From assembly GCA_029339195.1 (NCBI GenBank), contig JAPTJF010000068.1, positions 122,451 to 186,450 on the forward strand: a stretch of 64,000 nt of DNA. Direction: 5' to 3'. The position numbers and the translations under genes were made by a program. This stretch comes from Micractinium sp. NFX-FRZ (lineage: Eukaryota > Chlorophyta > Trebouxiophyceae > Chlorellales > Chlorellaceae). Shown here in pieces: positions 49,001 to 59,815 of this stretch. Within the stretch, counting starts at the first letter, position 1. Each line of letters opens with the position of its first letter. The notes under the pieces are model-generated. The model was given only the letters and a program-made list of their open reading frames with translations, was not told the DNA's origin and searched no databases.

Positions 49001-52000
49001 ATCGCGCCCCATCCACAATGCTCTCCTGCCATCCCTGCTTGCGCATTCACCTTACCTGCCCTCCTCCACCTTGCCACAACTCCTCGCTCTCCCTCCTTCC
49101 CACCCTGCAGGCAGCGGAGCTGGGCGCGGTGGCGGTGCTGGCGGAGCGCCCGCTCCCCGACGCCCTGCTGCCAGTGGTTGTTGTGCCCGACGCGACGCAC
49201 GCGCTGGGCGCCCTGGCTGCCGCCTTCTACGAGCAGCCCTCGCGGCGGACGCGCACGGTGGGCGTGGTGGGGTCTGCGGGCAAGACCACGACCGCCTGGC
49301 TGGCGCGCGGAATGTTCGAGGAGATGGGCGAGCGCTGCGGCATGGTCGGTGAGTGAGCAGTCGAGCACGTTGGGCTGGGCACTGACCGGGCGCGGCTGGT
49401 AGATGTGGGTACTGCTCAACAGGGGGGCGGCACGGGTGGGGAGGTGGGTGAGACCTGCCGAATGCCTTGCCGAAATCCGGAGCGGGACCTTGGATGTGTC
49501 GGTGGTTGTTGCAGCCCTTGGGTGGGCTGTCGGGGCGGAGGAGCGGCGCGTTTGAGAGTCCCGCTGGGCGAGCGCTGTGGCACACCATGCTGCCCGGGCG
49601 GCACCACACGAGCTGCAGGCTCACCCCGAACCCTTACCCCCTTTTAGAAGGCTCGCACACCCGCCCACTCCTCTGCCGCCCACAACCTGCCACCCGCAGG
49701 CACCATTGAGTATGCTCTGGCGGAGGACCGGCTGACGGAGGAGGGGGATGTTTGGGCGCCTGATGCGGAGGACATGACACTGCAGGTGAGAGAGAGGGCC
49801 TGTCTACCTTCCGCCCTGGTGGGGGCATGTATGCCGAGCGCTCTTGTTACCGGTGGGGAGGCAGCGGGTGGAGAGGTGCAGGAGGTGGCAGCGGCAGAGA
49901 GGTGCCGGGGTGTGTGCAGCAGAGCAGGGGGGTGCAGGGTGAGGTGGGGGCAGCCAGGAGCACAGGATGCGCCGCTGTAGATAGGATGGGGTGGGGGGTA
50001 GGGCAGGGTGGGGCGGGCGGCAGGGCAAAGCCGCAGGGGGGCATGCAATGCGCCTTCAACAGCTGCCTCGGCCTGGCCTGCGTCAACAGCTCACGCCTGC
50101 CCCCATGTGCTGCCAACCCTACTTCCCCACAGCGCAACCGCTCCTCCCCTTCCCAACAGCACCCCTCGCAATATCCATGCTTCTTTGCAAGCTGCGGACT
50201 CACGCCACTTGCTTCGCACTCCACTGCCCCGCAGCGCGACTGCTCCTCTCCCTTCCACATCACACCCTACGAGGGCAAGTATCCCGCCGTGCCCACCACC
50301 CCCGACGCCCTTCACCTCAACAAGGTGCTGGCCGGCTGCGCAGACCGCGCGGCAGACACAACAATCGTGGAGTGCCAGCCGGCGGCGATGCGCGACGGCA
50401 GGTGGGGCCTCTATTTTTGCATGCGCTGCAAAGGCGCCTGTGTAGGGGGTGGGAGACGGTGGATTGTGGGGTGCGCTGACCGTGTGGCAGGCACAACCGT
50501 TTGCTGGAGCGCCGGGCCGCAGCGATGCGCCACGCTGTTCCCGGGGGTGCCGGGCGAGGCTGCGGCATGCTGGCCGCGGGCCTGTGCGCTGTGTTGCCAG
50601 CGCCCTGCTCTTGGGGCCCCGCAGGCGCAACCGGCCCGGCTTGTCTAGTTGTTCAGTTGTCTAGTTGTCTATTTGTTCGGTTGTTCAGTTGTTCAGTTGT
50701 TTCTAAATGCCTTCGCCGGGCCCGGCCTCGGTTTTCGCGAGTTCGCGTTTTTGCGGAATCGCAGGATGCGTCAATCTTGCCAAAAAAAGTTGGCTTGGCT
50801 GTACCGGTCTCTCTGGTTGCGTCGGATCTTTATCGTGTGTATATCGAATGCGCGATTCGTCGCCCTAGCGACTGCCCTGCCGACCCGAAGCCTGCCATCT
50901 CAGTTGTGTCATCTGCACAGCTTTCAAATTTATGGAAACACAAACCAAATATCCTGCAGGATGGAAACGGTGGATTTCGACGTCCTCGTGTACACCAACA
51001 CACTGCCTGATGCGGAGGCTGCCGCCGGCGGCTCCCAGGCCTACCTCGAAGCAGTGGCCCCCCTGTTCTCACGCCTGCGGGACCCAGAGCGCCAGCGCGC
51101 CGTCATCAACGTCGACGGTGAGCCTGTGCCTGCTGCTGTGCTGTGCCCGCTGTGCCTGCTGGGCGCTGGGCGTATCTGTGTGTGTGTGTGTGTGTGCCCA
51201 TGCGTGTGCGCATGCGTGTGCGCATGCGTGACACTCTGTGTCCATAAGCATGGCAGCGCGTCTTCCGCACACGGGCTGTCCAGAGCTGCTGCTGCGCCGC
51301 CGTGGCCAGCTGTTGTTGCGCCGCACTCCCAAGGCGCTGTCTTGCAACACTCCACTCCTTTCCCTCTCTTCCGTGCCTGCCCCTTCCACCTTGCCTCCCT
51401 CCTCTGCCCCCCCGCCGTACCTCCTGTCACGTGACCTCCTCTCCTCCCCTGCCCTCTCCCTCCACCCCTCCCTCTCTGCCTGTAGACAAGCTGGGGCCTG
51501 AGCTCGTGCAGCGTGCCGAGGCAGCGGGCGGCATTGCACTCAGCTTCTCCCTGGACAACCGCTCGGCAGACATCTACGCCGAGAAGGTCAAGGTGAGGGG
51601 AAGGGGGAGGGTTAGGGCGTAGAAGTGGTGGGGGCAGGGCCTGCTGCTAGGGGCCGGTGTTGGGCTTTGCGACACGGAGTGCTGCAAGCATCCCGCACCC
51701 TGCTCATCCTCCCTACCCTGTGCGCGCTCACCCCGCCGGCTTCTGCCCACTTTGCACATGCCCTCCCCTGGCAGACCTCCATCTGGGGACGCAGGGGTGC
51801 CGCCTTTCCTGCCCCCCCCCCCCGCCGCTACTGCACACCCTGCTTACCCTGCTCACCCTCCCCTCGCAATTTTGCTTCTAAATAGAGAGGTGCTGGTGCA
51901 CACGCTCGCCTCTCCTCACCCTCCCCACATTCTGCCGTCCCTCAAAATCGTGTGTACTGCCTCCACCCGCCCCCCCGGCCCCCCCCTGCAGACGTCCATC

Positions 52001-54577
52001 TGGGACACAGAGGTGCTAGTGAACACGCCGCTGGGGCGGCTGCAGATCATCACTCCGCAGCTGGGCCGTCCCGCGGCCTACAATGTGCTGGCAGGTGGGA
52101 GCGCAAGCAGAGGGCAGCGCAGCACAGAAAGCGCTTCCGGGGCAGTGCCTGGGCGCTAGGGCTGGGGCTTTTGTTTGCTTTGCGTGCCCCGCCTGCTGCC
52201 GCAAGCCCTACACACCTTCCTCAGGCAGCCGTGGGCGCAGGCATCACATGCGCCGTGGCCCTTTACACGGCTTCTCTCCCGCCCTCCCTCCCTCACTCTT
52301 ACATGCCCACCGCCCCACTCCCACTCGCGTGCAGCTGTGGGCGCGGGCATCGCGTGCGGCGTGCCCCTCAAGGCTATAGTTGCGGGCATCGAGGCGGTGG
52401 ACATCATCCCCGGGCGGTGCGAGATCATCGACGAGAAGCAGCAGTTCCCTGTCGTGGTGCGCTGGGAGTTGGGGGAAGTGCTTGGAGTGGCAGGGGAGGT
52501 GAATGGCTGGCAGCAGCCCCAGGCGGTGGCGAGTGTGCTGGGGGGACATGATTGGAGTGGCAGGGCGGGGCAACTGGCTGGCAGCAGCGAGGGCTTCGAT
52601 GAGAAGCCACACGCGTGCCTCCTCACACCCCTCGTGCCCCTTCTGCCCGCCGCTCCGCGCCCCGCAGGTGGACAGCGCCTGCACCCCTGAGCAGCTGTCC
52701 CGCCTGGTTGACGAGATCAAGGATGCGGGGGCCAAGCGCGTGCTGCTGGTGTTTGGCTGCCCAGGCACCACCTCCAAGCCGGAGCGCGCGGCGATGATGC
52801 AGGTGCGTGCCGCTTGTTGTGTGGGGTTGGTGTGTTGGTGCGGGATGGCGGGGGGGTCCGATGTCGTATTCAGCCGACATGAGTGGCATCTGTGATTGCG
52901 TGTGGAGGGCGCCCTATGCACTGCCACTATTGCGCGCTGCTGTTCTGCAGGCAGGCTGCAGCCCTTGGTGTGTGTGGGTGTGCCTGTGTGTGGCCGTAGC
53001 GCCTGTGGCTGCGTTGTGCAGCGCTGCGCTGCCGCCCGCGCCTCTTGCAGTGGTGGCGTGCTGGCACTGGCATCAGCGCCTGTGACCACGCAAGGCGGAC
53101 TCCCTCCGTATTCTCCCTCCTCCGCTGCCCCTCCGTTGCACCTCTGGCCCTCTCCCTGAACCTCCCTCCTACTTGCCTCCCTGCAGCTGGCACACCTCAA
53201 GGCAGATGCTGCCTGTGTGTCTAATGGCTCCCCCTCCCTCCACACCTTCTCACCCAGCCCGTTGCGTAATAACTGCACGCTGCGCACTCATCACCCCCTC
53301 CCCCCCTCTACAGATGGCGCACTACAAGGCGGACGCTGTCTACGTCACCAACGACTCCCCGGGTGTTGAGTGGCCCAACGACATCATCGCCGACATGGTG
53401 GCGGGGCTTCCTGACGACGTCATCAACAGATACGCCTCTTCCACGTACCCATGGCTCCAGGTGAGCGGGGGAAGGCTCTTTGAGATGCCCCACTGTGCAG
53501 GGGAGCAGTAGTGGCATGGGGGGCAGTGTGCGCATGCTCAGCAGCCGCCTCGGGACCCGCCCCGTGTTGTTTTGCCCACCCACTCACCCACCCTCTCGCT
53601 CCTACCCTCCCTTCTTACACCCCCCTGCCCCACCTCCCACCCTCCCACCCTCCCCCGCCCCTCGCCTGCAGGACCCGCACCGCGTGCCCCCTTGGTTCTC
53701 CAAGTTCATGGTGCAGTACCAGTCGGTGGTGGGGGTGCACATCATGGAGGACCGCTTCCAGGGTGAGCCCTGGCTGGCTGGTTGGGTGGTGGGATGAAGG
53801 TTATGAAGGGATGAAGGGAAGAGATGTATTGGAATCAATGCAGGGGGCAGGTGTGGGTGTGTGGCGGGGCGCACGCCTTGGAGGAGCGCCCTCAGGGCGA
53901 GTTTTTTCCGTGTGGGGGAAAAATGGGTGAGAAGAATGAAGGAGCAGGACGAGTGCCTGGGTGCAAGGGGCTGGCTGTCACTCGTGGCCTGCCTCGTGCG
54001 CCTGCCTGCGCGCCCCTCCTGCCTGCTCAGCCGCTCACCGCCCCGCCTCGCCTCACCCCTGCCCCCTGATCTCCCTGGATCTGCAGCCATCCGCGTGGCA
54101 ATCGGCATGGCCAAGCGCGGCGAGGTGGTGGTGGTGGCGGGCAAGGGTCATCAGGACTGGCAAGAGTACTGGGATGGAGCAGACATGGACGAGCCAGAGA
54201 CGGTCAAGGTGAGGAGGTCATGTTTGTAGCAGTTGGTTGGGTGGAGGGTGGAGGATGTGGTGTGGTGTGGGTGTGGTGGGCTGCCTGCCTCACTGCACCC
54301 TAATCCGAGCACCCGACTGCCTGTCGTCTGCAACTGCGGCGCCTCCCGCTATCAACTCGCCCGGCAATCTTCGACCCCTTCTCTCCCTTTTCCAAACCGC
54401 AAACTGCAGAGCTGGTTTGACGACCGCGTGGAGTGCCGCAACGCGCTCTCCAAGCTCTCCTACCTGACGGGCATCAAGGATCTGGACCGCAACCACCTGC
54501 CCTGGACGCGCTACCCAGAGGAGAGGGACGTGCTGATCGTGGAGGGCGTGACGGATGCGCCCGCTGGCGAGTTTTGA
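46092..54577 (+). CDS. murE: Plastid MurE-like Mur ligase
   Basis: Seventeen exons: 46092-46485, 46851-46987, 47245-47416, 47834-47997, 48566-48697, 49111-49348, 49700-49785, 50235-50401, 50960-51117, 51486-51592, 51992-52094, 52335-52456, 52668-52802, 53314-53460, 53672-53762, 54087-54208, 54410-54577 (TGA); phases close to 880 aa. A Gln/Ala-rich targeting peptide and a long acidic region (EESEEDEEVEEVEV type) precede the Mur core. Core motifs: N-terminal ILTCNSISPAEGALYVCVPS, P-loop GSAGKTTT at 387-394 (GTNGKTT in bacteria), TTPDALHLNKVLAG, FDVLVYTNTLPDAEA, CGVPLKAIVAGIEAVDIIPG, RVLLVFGCPGTTSKPERAAM and AGKGHQDWQEYWDG. Bacterial MurE joins diaminopimelate to UDP-MurNAc-dipeptide; its DNPR motif reads DSPG here (719-722). 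Plant homologues act either in plastid peptidoglycan/division or as plastid RNA-polymerase-associated proteins, and the acidic extension fits the latter. At least ten introns carry exon-edge echoes. Confidence 0.92.
46571..46606 (+). repeat. Intronic echo of the end of MurE exon 46092-46485
   Basis: GCAGACCTGACAGACCATGA here against GCTGACCTGACGGACCGTGA at the exon end. The donor GT has become AT, so the copy is dead as a splice site. Confidence 0.85.
47650..47760 (+). repeat. About 110-base tandem echo of the start of MurE exon 47834-47997
   Basis: CCCTGCAGAGGACCTGCGCA occurs here and again at the real exon, and similarity extends upstream through GACTGACTGATTGACC-type sequence (47770-47872). 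A third, weaker unit lies near 47600-47650. The acceptor in the copy is intact (CTGCAG), but the frame after it lacks the GMFEV context (GMFQR). Confidence 0.85.
48446..48500 (+). repeat. Intronic echo of the start of MurE exon 48566-48697
   Basis: CTGCAGGCGGCAGGCGCCCT then AGCGGCATCCCCACCTGCA resembles CTGCAGGCGGTGGGCGCCCC then AGCGGCATCCTCACCTGCA at the exon. The acceptor is retained. Confidence 0.8.
48783..48811 (+). repeat. Intronic echo of the end of MurE exon 48566-48697
   Basis: GTCACGATTGGGTGGATGAG here against GTCACGACTGGGCGGACGAG at the exon end, each followed by a GTGG donor-like motif. Confidence 0.8.
49563..49590 (+). repeat. Intronic echo of the end of MurE exon 49111-49348
   Basis: TGGGCGAGCGCTGTGGCA here against TGGGCGAGCGCTGCGGCA near the exon end, about 240 bases downstream. 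The donor is lost. Confidence 0.65.
50128..50172 (+). repeat. Intronic echo of the start of MurE exon 50235-50401
   Basis: CCACAGCGCAACCGCTCCTC here against CCGCAGCGCGACTGCTCCTC at the exon, about 100 bases upstream, with an acceptor-like CAG retained. Confidence 0.75.
50467..50532 (+). repeat. Intronic echo of the end of MurE exon 50235-50401
   Basis: GCGCTGACCGTGTGGCAGGC then CGCAGCGATGCGCCACG resembles GCGCAGACCGCGCGGCAGAC then CGGCGATGCGCGACGG in the exon. Confidence 0.75.
50640..50958 (+). other. AT-richer island with an octamer-like repeat in a MurE intron
   Basis: It opens with 60 or so bases of alternating TTGTCTAG / TTGTTCAG-type units (50641-50702) and continues with sequence clearly lower in GC than all flanking DNA, up to the CCTGCAG acceptor of exon 50960-51117. 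It has no stop codon in the frame of the following exon from about 50649. The composition break suggests inserted DNA, but no terminal inverted repeat or known element was recognised. Confidence 0.6.
51774..51906 (+). repeat. Two intronic echoes of the start of MurE exon 51992-52094
   Basis: The first copy, CAGACCTCCATCTGGGGACG (51774 on), matches CAGACGTCCATCTGGGACAC at the exon. A second partial copy, GAGAGGTGCTGGTGCACACG (51885-51904), matches CAGAGGTGCTAGTGAACACG slightly further into the exon. The exon edge is thus represented three times. Confidence 0.85.
52222..52262 (+). repeat. Intronic echo of the start of MurE exon 52335-52456
   Basis: GCAGCCGTGGGCGCAGGCAT here against GCAGCTGTGGGCGCGGGCAT at the exon, about 110 bases upstream, with an acceptor-like CAG. 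Confidence 0.85.
52551..52612 (+). repeat. Intronic echo downstream of MurE exon 52335-52456
   Basis: GATTGGAGTGGCAGGGCGGG, then CTGGCTGGCAGCAGCGAGG, then TTCGATGAGAAGCCACAC repeats elements of 52424-52520, including the exon segment ATCGACGAGAAGCAGCAG in partly permuted order. Confidence 0.6.
53182..53236 (+). repeat. Intronic echo of the start of MurE exon 53314-53460
   Basis: GCAGCTGGCACACCTCAAGG then CAGATGCTGCCTGTGTGTC resembles ACAGATGGCGCACTACAAGG then CGGACGCTGTCTACGTCAC. The copy translates LAHLKADAACVSNGSP against MAHYKADAVYVTNDSP. Confidence 0.85.
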
Positions 54578-54927
54578 TGCGAGCCAACCGTGCGGGGTGT
54601 TGAGCACGCTGGCGAAAGAAGCAAACTGCGGTGGCGGTGGGGCAGTGTGCCCCCACCAGACCCTGACTGTAACGCTCCAACCTGACCGCGTGCATAGTAC
54701 CAGCACAACACAATGGCTGCTTGAGCAGGACAGGAGAGAGGGCAGGCAATAGCAGCGCCGCCAGCACAGCGCTGCGCTGGCGGGCGGCGCTGGCAGCGGA
54801 GGACAGTCAGCTGCCATCGCCCTAGCTGACCATCGTACCTGCGTCTACTACATTGCGATCAGTCTGCATCGGTTGCAAAGGGACTCCAAGCGGTCATCAC
54901 TTTTGCTGCTCCCTCGTTACGGCAGCC
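54578..54927 (+). other. MurE 3' UTR and NCBP3-like upstream region
   Basis: A 350-base gap between two genes on the same strand. A TGTAA lies at 54668-54672, about 90 bases after the MurE stop. The promoter and leader of the next gene are inferred after it. No other gene is seen. Confidence 0.5.
54668..54672 (+). promoter_or_regulatory. TGTAA polyadenylation motif for MurE
   Basis: About 90 bases after the stop codon, a normal distance for green algal genes. Confidence 0.6.
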
Positions 54928-57900
54928 ATGGACGCCTCGGAGGCAGCGGCAGTTGATGCAGCGGCGGTCTCAGAGGGCGATGACGAGCGCCCGCACCCCA
55001 TCGAGTTTCCTGAACAGCCGGAGGCTGAGCAGGAACCGTCGCGCCTGGAGCTAGAGCGGGCCAAGCACAAAGCGCGGTAAGGTCGCAACCGGGATTGCAG
55101 CGACAGCAGCTTTAGCCTGCCGCTCTGCCGCTCACCGCCGGCCGCCACCGCCCGCCTGCTTGCCGCTGCACTGCTGCTCGCACGATCGGCCCGCTTGCAC
55201 AGCGGTGCGTCAAGCCTGGCATGCACATGCTTGCCTCCCCGGCGCTGCTCCTCTGCCGCCTCCGCCTCTGGTCCCCTCCTCGCTCCTCTCAGCCCCCAAC
55301 CCAGCCGACCCCTGTCCATCCCACCCACACCTCTGCCCTCTCTTCCGCTTCTCGTCCTGTCCTCGCTGTTAATGCATACGAAGGAGGACCGCTGAGTTAA
55401 GCTGCATTCAATCATTCATGCTGCACAGCAATCACTGCATGCACTTCCTTCCTGCAGCGCCCAGAAATTTGGCACCGACTATGTGGAGCCGTCGCGGCGG
55501 CGGGACCTGCGGCTGGACGCCCGCAAGGAGCGGTTCAACCGGCCGGGTGGGTGGGTGGGCGGGTGGTGCAGGGAGTGCGAGTGTACGTATATGTGTGGAC
55601 GTCATGTGGGCTGCTGGTTTGCTGCTGGCAGCTGAGTACATTGGTCTGTTGGCGGTGGCAGGTGCAGCTGAGACGCGACGTGCCCGCTGTGCGCTGGCCT
55701 TCGGTTCAACGTCTTGGTTGTTGATGAATATCTCTTGTGCAGGCTTTGCCACCGGCATCGACCTGTTCACCGAGGAGGAGGCGGCAAAGCGAGCGCAGCG
55801 CGCCGAGCGCTTTGGCATGCCCTCCGGCAGCGGGCTGGAGTGGAAGCCTCCACAGGTTTGTGGCTGCGGGACGGCGCCGCTGGCCGGCTATTTGGCAGGC
55901 TAGGGGGCTGGAAGGCAGGTTGCAGCGCCCCCAGGCGACTGCTGCGGAAGGTTCACAGGCCTGCCGCTTTCCCCGGCGTGCCGCCGCCACTTGGCGCCGC
56001 CCCTGCTGGGCTGACCAGGAGTGCCCCTTGCCTCCTTGTGCCCCATTCTCCTCCCACCTTCGGCCCCTGCACCACCGCGCAATCCCCAATGCCAAGCAGG
56101 CGGACGAGGATGAGGAGAAGAAGCGGGCGCGGGCGGAGCGGTTTGGTGTGGAGTACAAGCCCAAGGACGAGACCGGGCTCATGGACGTCGGTGAGGGGGC
56201 CTGGGCTTTCGTGGCAGCTGAGCTGGCGTGCTGGGCTGGGGATGAGTTGGTGGCTGGGTCGTGAGTGAAGGCTGGGCTGGCTGCTGGGGTGAGGGCTGAC
56301 GCGAGGTGGGCAGCAATTACGGGTGGCTGCACATGCTTTGCTGGCTGGCGCCTGGAACTGGTGCCTCTGTGAGCAGGGCGGTGGCGTGCAGGTGCAGCTT
56401 GCCAGGGTGTGCCCGCCAGCAGCGCGCGCCCGCCGTGAGGCAAGCCGCCTGCCCCGCCGCCCTGTCTTTGGAAGCTGCCCCTGCTGCACGCTGCACGCAT
56501 CTGACAGCTCGCCTCGCCTCACCCGTGGCCGCTGAACCTCTTGCTATGAAACTCCCTTCGCTCCACCCCTGCAGACCTGTTTGAGTCTCGGCGGGACCCG
56601 TCGGCCGCGGTGCCGCGCCGCCCCGACGCTGTGCACGTTTACGGTGAGCGCTCAGCCCGCGTCTGGCTGGGCACTCCGGCACATCCAGTCCTGCTGTAGC
56701 TACATGGATTGGCAGGGTGATGATGCCTGGGTGCCAAGCGGACGCCGACCATGAGGACGGTGCAGGCACGTGGGCAACGTCTAGCCTCCGGCTCGTTGCC
56801 CTGATGCCTGCCTGGCAGCTCCCTTCTCTTCCTCCCCTGTCCCTGCCTGCAGGCGTTGACCTCATGAGCACCTCAGACCTGCTCAAGTACTTTGCTGACT
56901 ATGGTGGGTGGGTGGGTGGGTGGGTCCAGGGGAGTTGGGAGCCAGCGGCTTGGGGGGGATGTGTGGGCATGTGGTGGCACTCCCTTGTGAGGGAGGTGAG
57001 GGGGTGTTGGTTTGCCAGGTGTAGGGTGGGCGGAGCCATGGGGAAAAAGTGAGGGCTTTGGTGAGGGGCGTGGGGGTGCCGGTGGGAGTAGCAGTGTGCG
57101 GCGTGAGGCATGCCGCCAGGCAGTGTGTGAGCTGGCAGGCGTCTGCCGCGGTGGGAGTGCCAGCAGGCGCCCTCTTTCCTGGTGCCCACCCGGTGGGATG
57201 TTCACTCCCTCTGCCAGATAACATGCTGTCACCTCGCCTCTCTCCTTGTGCTCTCTCGTGTCAATGCCGTGCGGCCCCTCCAGCTCCCCTTCTTGCAAAC
57301 CCCAATTGTGTGGGGGTTGGCCCAACCGCTCATCCAACCTGTTTTGCCTGTTGTCTCCTCTCTTCTTACAGCTCGCCAACGTCCGTCCTCACTACTGCAG
57401 CCCACTCATGCCACCCCACCCCGCCCTGCAGGCCCCAAGTTTGTGGAGTGGATCAATGACAGCTCCGCCAACGTCCTGTTTGCCGACGGCCCCACCGCCA
57501 AGCGCGCCGTGGCGGGCATGGGCAAGCCGCTGCCGCCGGACGAAGCGCCCGAGCAGATGGGTGAGTGGCTGGCTGGGGGGGGGGCGGAGCAAGGGGGGAA
57601 CGTGGGTGGGTGGGGCCCCAAGTATGAGCCAACCCGTGGCGCTGGAGGAAGTGACCGAGCAGATGGGGGGGAGGGGTGCAATCTCACCCCTGGGCTTGGA
57701 GGAGGAGGGTGCATGCAGGTGTGTGCGGTGCCCGGGTGAGGAGCACGGGGTGTGGGGGCAGAGGGATGGCATGCCTGTGTGCAAGGCTGGGGCGGCAGGC
57801 GGGTGCAGCGGGGTCACCTGTGGGGCTGCGGCTGGGGCTGGGCTTGGCATGGGGAAGGGGCATGCAGGAGGCAGGTTGTGGGGAAGGGGCGTGCAGGAGG

Positions 57901-58965
57901 CAGGGCTGGGCAGCACAGAGTCGGGGTGTGCTGCTGCACTCTTCCAGCCCCCCCCGGGCCTCCCCAGCGCCCCATCCCTCCGCCCGCTCACTGCCCCTTC
58001 TCCTGTCCCTCCCTCCGGCAGGCATCGACCCCTCCGACCCAGCTGCCATCGAGTTTCTGTGGCACAAGGGGGAGGACTTTGTGAAGTCGGGCACCCCCAT
58101 CCCCCTCATCTTCCGCATAGCAACAGTAGATGATGTGAAGCCGGCCGACCGGGTGCCCTCCCGCCGGCTGTGGGTGTCCGCCGGCGGGGGTGGCGGCGGT
58201 GGAGGCGGGCGCGGCGCGCGTGGCGGCGGCGGCGGCGGCCAGCAGCGCCCCCACGGCGGCGACCAGCAGCAGGGGCAGGGGGAGGGCGATGAGCAGCAGT
58301 ACCAGCAGCGCGGGCGGGGGAACAGGCGGTACAAGGTGCGGCGCGGGGCACGGCCGGCTGGCTGGATGCACGACGACCGAGGCGATGAGGGGCAGCAGCA
58401 GGAGGGGGAGGGCGGCGGCGAGGGCGATGTGGCGATGCAGCAGCGCCGCAAGCAGCGGCGGCCGAAGAACAAGCGGCGGCGGGCGGGGGATGTGGAGATG
58501 GCAGATGCTGAGGAGGGCGAGGGCTGGGGCAGGCAGGTGAGGAGGGAGGTATGGGGCGCGTGCATGCGGTTGCGGGCGCAGAGTGCGGTTGTCGTGTGGT
58601 GTCAGCATGCGTGCTCTCTGTGGCATGTTCGGTGCTGTGGCATGCTTGGTGCGGCAGATGAGGGCAGCGTTCCAGGGCTGGTGCATCAGCAGCGGTGCAG
58701 CAGATGCAGAACGGCATGCGCCGCGCCGGTGCCTGCTCCTGCCCGGCCGCCCGCTCTGCCCTCACCCAACCCCTCCTCCCTTTGTGTTCCTTCTTTCTTC
58801 CTCTCCTGGCTACAGGACTACGAGGCTGCCCCCCAGCGCTTCCGCCAGGACGAAGACGATGAGGGGGGCCGGGGGGACGGCAGCGCAGCGGCAGTGCAGG
58901 CGGCGGCAGCAGCAGCAGCGCTGGCGGGCCCGCCACGCGAGCAGGTCAACTACGGAGACCTGTAG
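54928..58965 (+). CDS. NCBP3: Nuclear cap-binding protein subunit 3-like protein
   Basis: Nine exons: 54928-55076, 55458-55546, 55743-55855, 56100-56190, 56575-56643, 56853-56903, 57432-57560, 58022-58536, 58816-58965 (TAG); phases close to 451 aa. After an acidic N-terminus there are three short repeats of the RFG type (AQKFGTDYVEP, RAERFGMPSGS, RAERFGVEYKP), known from NCBP3 and SARNP/Tho1-like proteins. An atypical RRM-like domain follows (VDLMSTSDLLKYFADYGPKF, VEWINDSSANVLFADG, RAVAGMGKPLP), which aligns in order with the NCBP3 core. The C-terminal third is Gly/Arg/Gln-rich with RGG-like and basic tracts, then an acidic end. NCBP3 joins the cap-binding complex and links capped RNA to export (family knowledge); the same role is inferred here. 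One intron carries an exon-edge echo. It is convergent with FANCL. Confidence 0.82.
57644..57666 (+). repeat. Intronic echo of the end of NCBP3 exon 57432-57560
   Basis: GAAGTGACCGAGCAGATGG here against GAAGCGCCCGAGCAGATGG at the exon end, about 100 bases downstream; no GT donor follows. Confidence 0.65.
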
Positions 58966-59117
58966 CTCTGCAGCTGCCCCCGATGTGACCCCCTGCAGCT
59001 GCCCCCTTGTCTTGAACACGCGGAGGAAGCAGCCTGCAGTTCACCACCTGCTGCACACACATTCAGGGGCACTTGCTTTGCTCCGTGCCACCCGGTTGCG
59101 TGGGATGCGATGCCGCA

Positions 59118-59122
59118 TGTAA
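59118..59122 (+). promoter_or_regulatory. TGTAA polyadenylation motif for the NCBP3-like gene
   Basis: Lies about 150 bases past the stop codon; positional assignment. Confidence 0.55.
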
Positions 59123-59433
59123 GCAGGTTTCGAGAGAGAGAGTGCTAAATAGCTGCTGCATGGTGTGGCATCCCAGGCCCGGCAGGGAGCAGTACAAGCA
59201 GCAGTGTGGACAGTGCTGGTCAGGCGCACCCCAGCTTCCCTGCGAGCAATGGCCCGTCTCAGAATAATGCGCTTCGGAAGCCCATCAGTGTGCCCCTGGG
59301 TTCGCGGCCAGCTCGGGCACACCGACTCACCGTACTGATATCAAGCCACTCAAGCGGCACCTCGTTCCACATCTCAGACTATCTGTTGCCCCCCCGCTGT
59401 CTTCACCTTTGCTGCTGCTCCGTCCATCTTACC

Positions 59434-59457
59434 ATCCATCCATCCATCCATCCATCT
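59434..59457 (+). repeat. (CATC)n microsatellite
   Basis: Five to six CATC units in the convergent spacer. Confidence 0.85.
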
Positions 59458-59815
59458 TAGCACGTGTACGCTCACAGACGAACAAACAGGAGTGCATACG
59501 TCGTGCCCGATATGTGTACACAATTGAGTGTGCGCTCATGCGGCAGGTGGGGTGCTAAGTTGGCGCTGCATGGCTGGGGCAAGGTGCGGCCTGAACTCAA
59601 CCGTGACGCTGCTAGGCCTGCTAGGCAGTGTCAGCGCGGTGCCTGCCACCCCTTGCACTTGCCTCCACCACCAGTGAGCAGGCTTCATACTGCTGGAGAA
59701 CAATCAAGTACCTCGAGACAAGTGGTTCACACACAGTGAGCTCCTTTTGCATCGCGCAGCATCCAGCATGGAGTGTCTGTTCACTCCCTGGCCTTGGTGT
59801 GGCCTCGCGCCTTCC

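Larger units (their letters stand above)
58966..59815. other. Convergent 3' region between NCBP3 and FANCL
   Basis: About 850 bases without a gene. Contains a TGTAA at 59118-59122 (about 150 bases after the NCBP3 stop) and a (CATC)n microsatellite near 59434-59457. No minus-strand TGTAA was found for FANCL. Confidence 0.5.

Noticed and set aside
33938..54577. A biosynthetic cluster linking the LysM proteins with MurE through peptidoglycan
   Set aside because: Tempting because LysM can bind peptidoglycan, but the LysM proteins carry secretory signal peptides, MurE appears plastid-targeted with an altered substrate motif, and an unrelated kelch gene lies between. Adjacency alone does not support a pathway.
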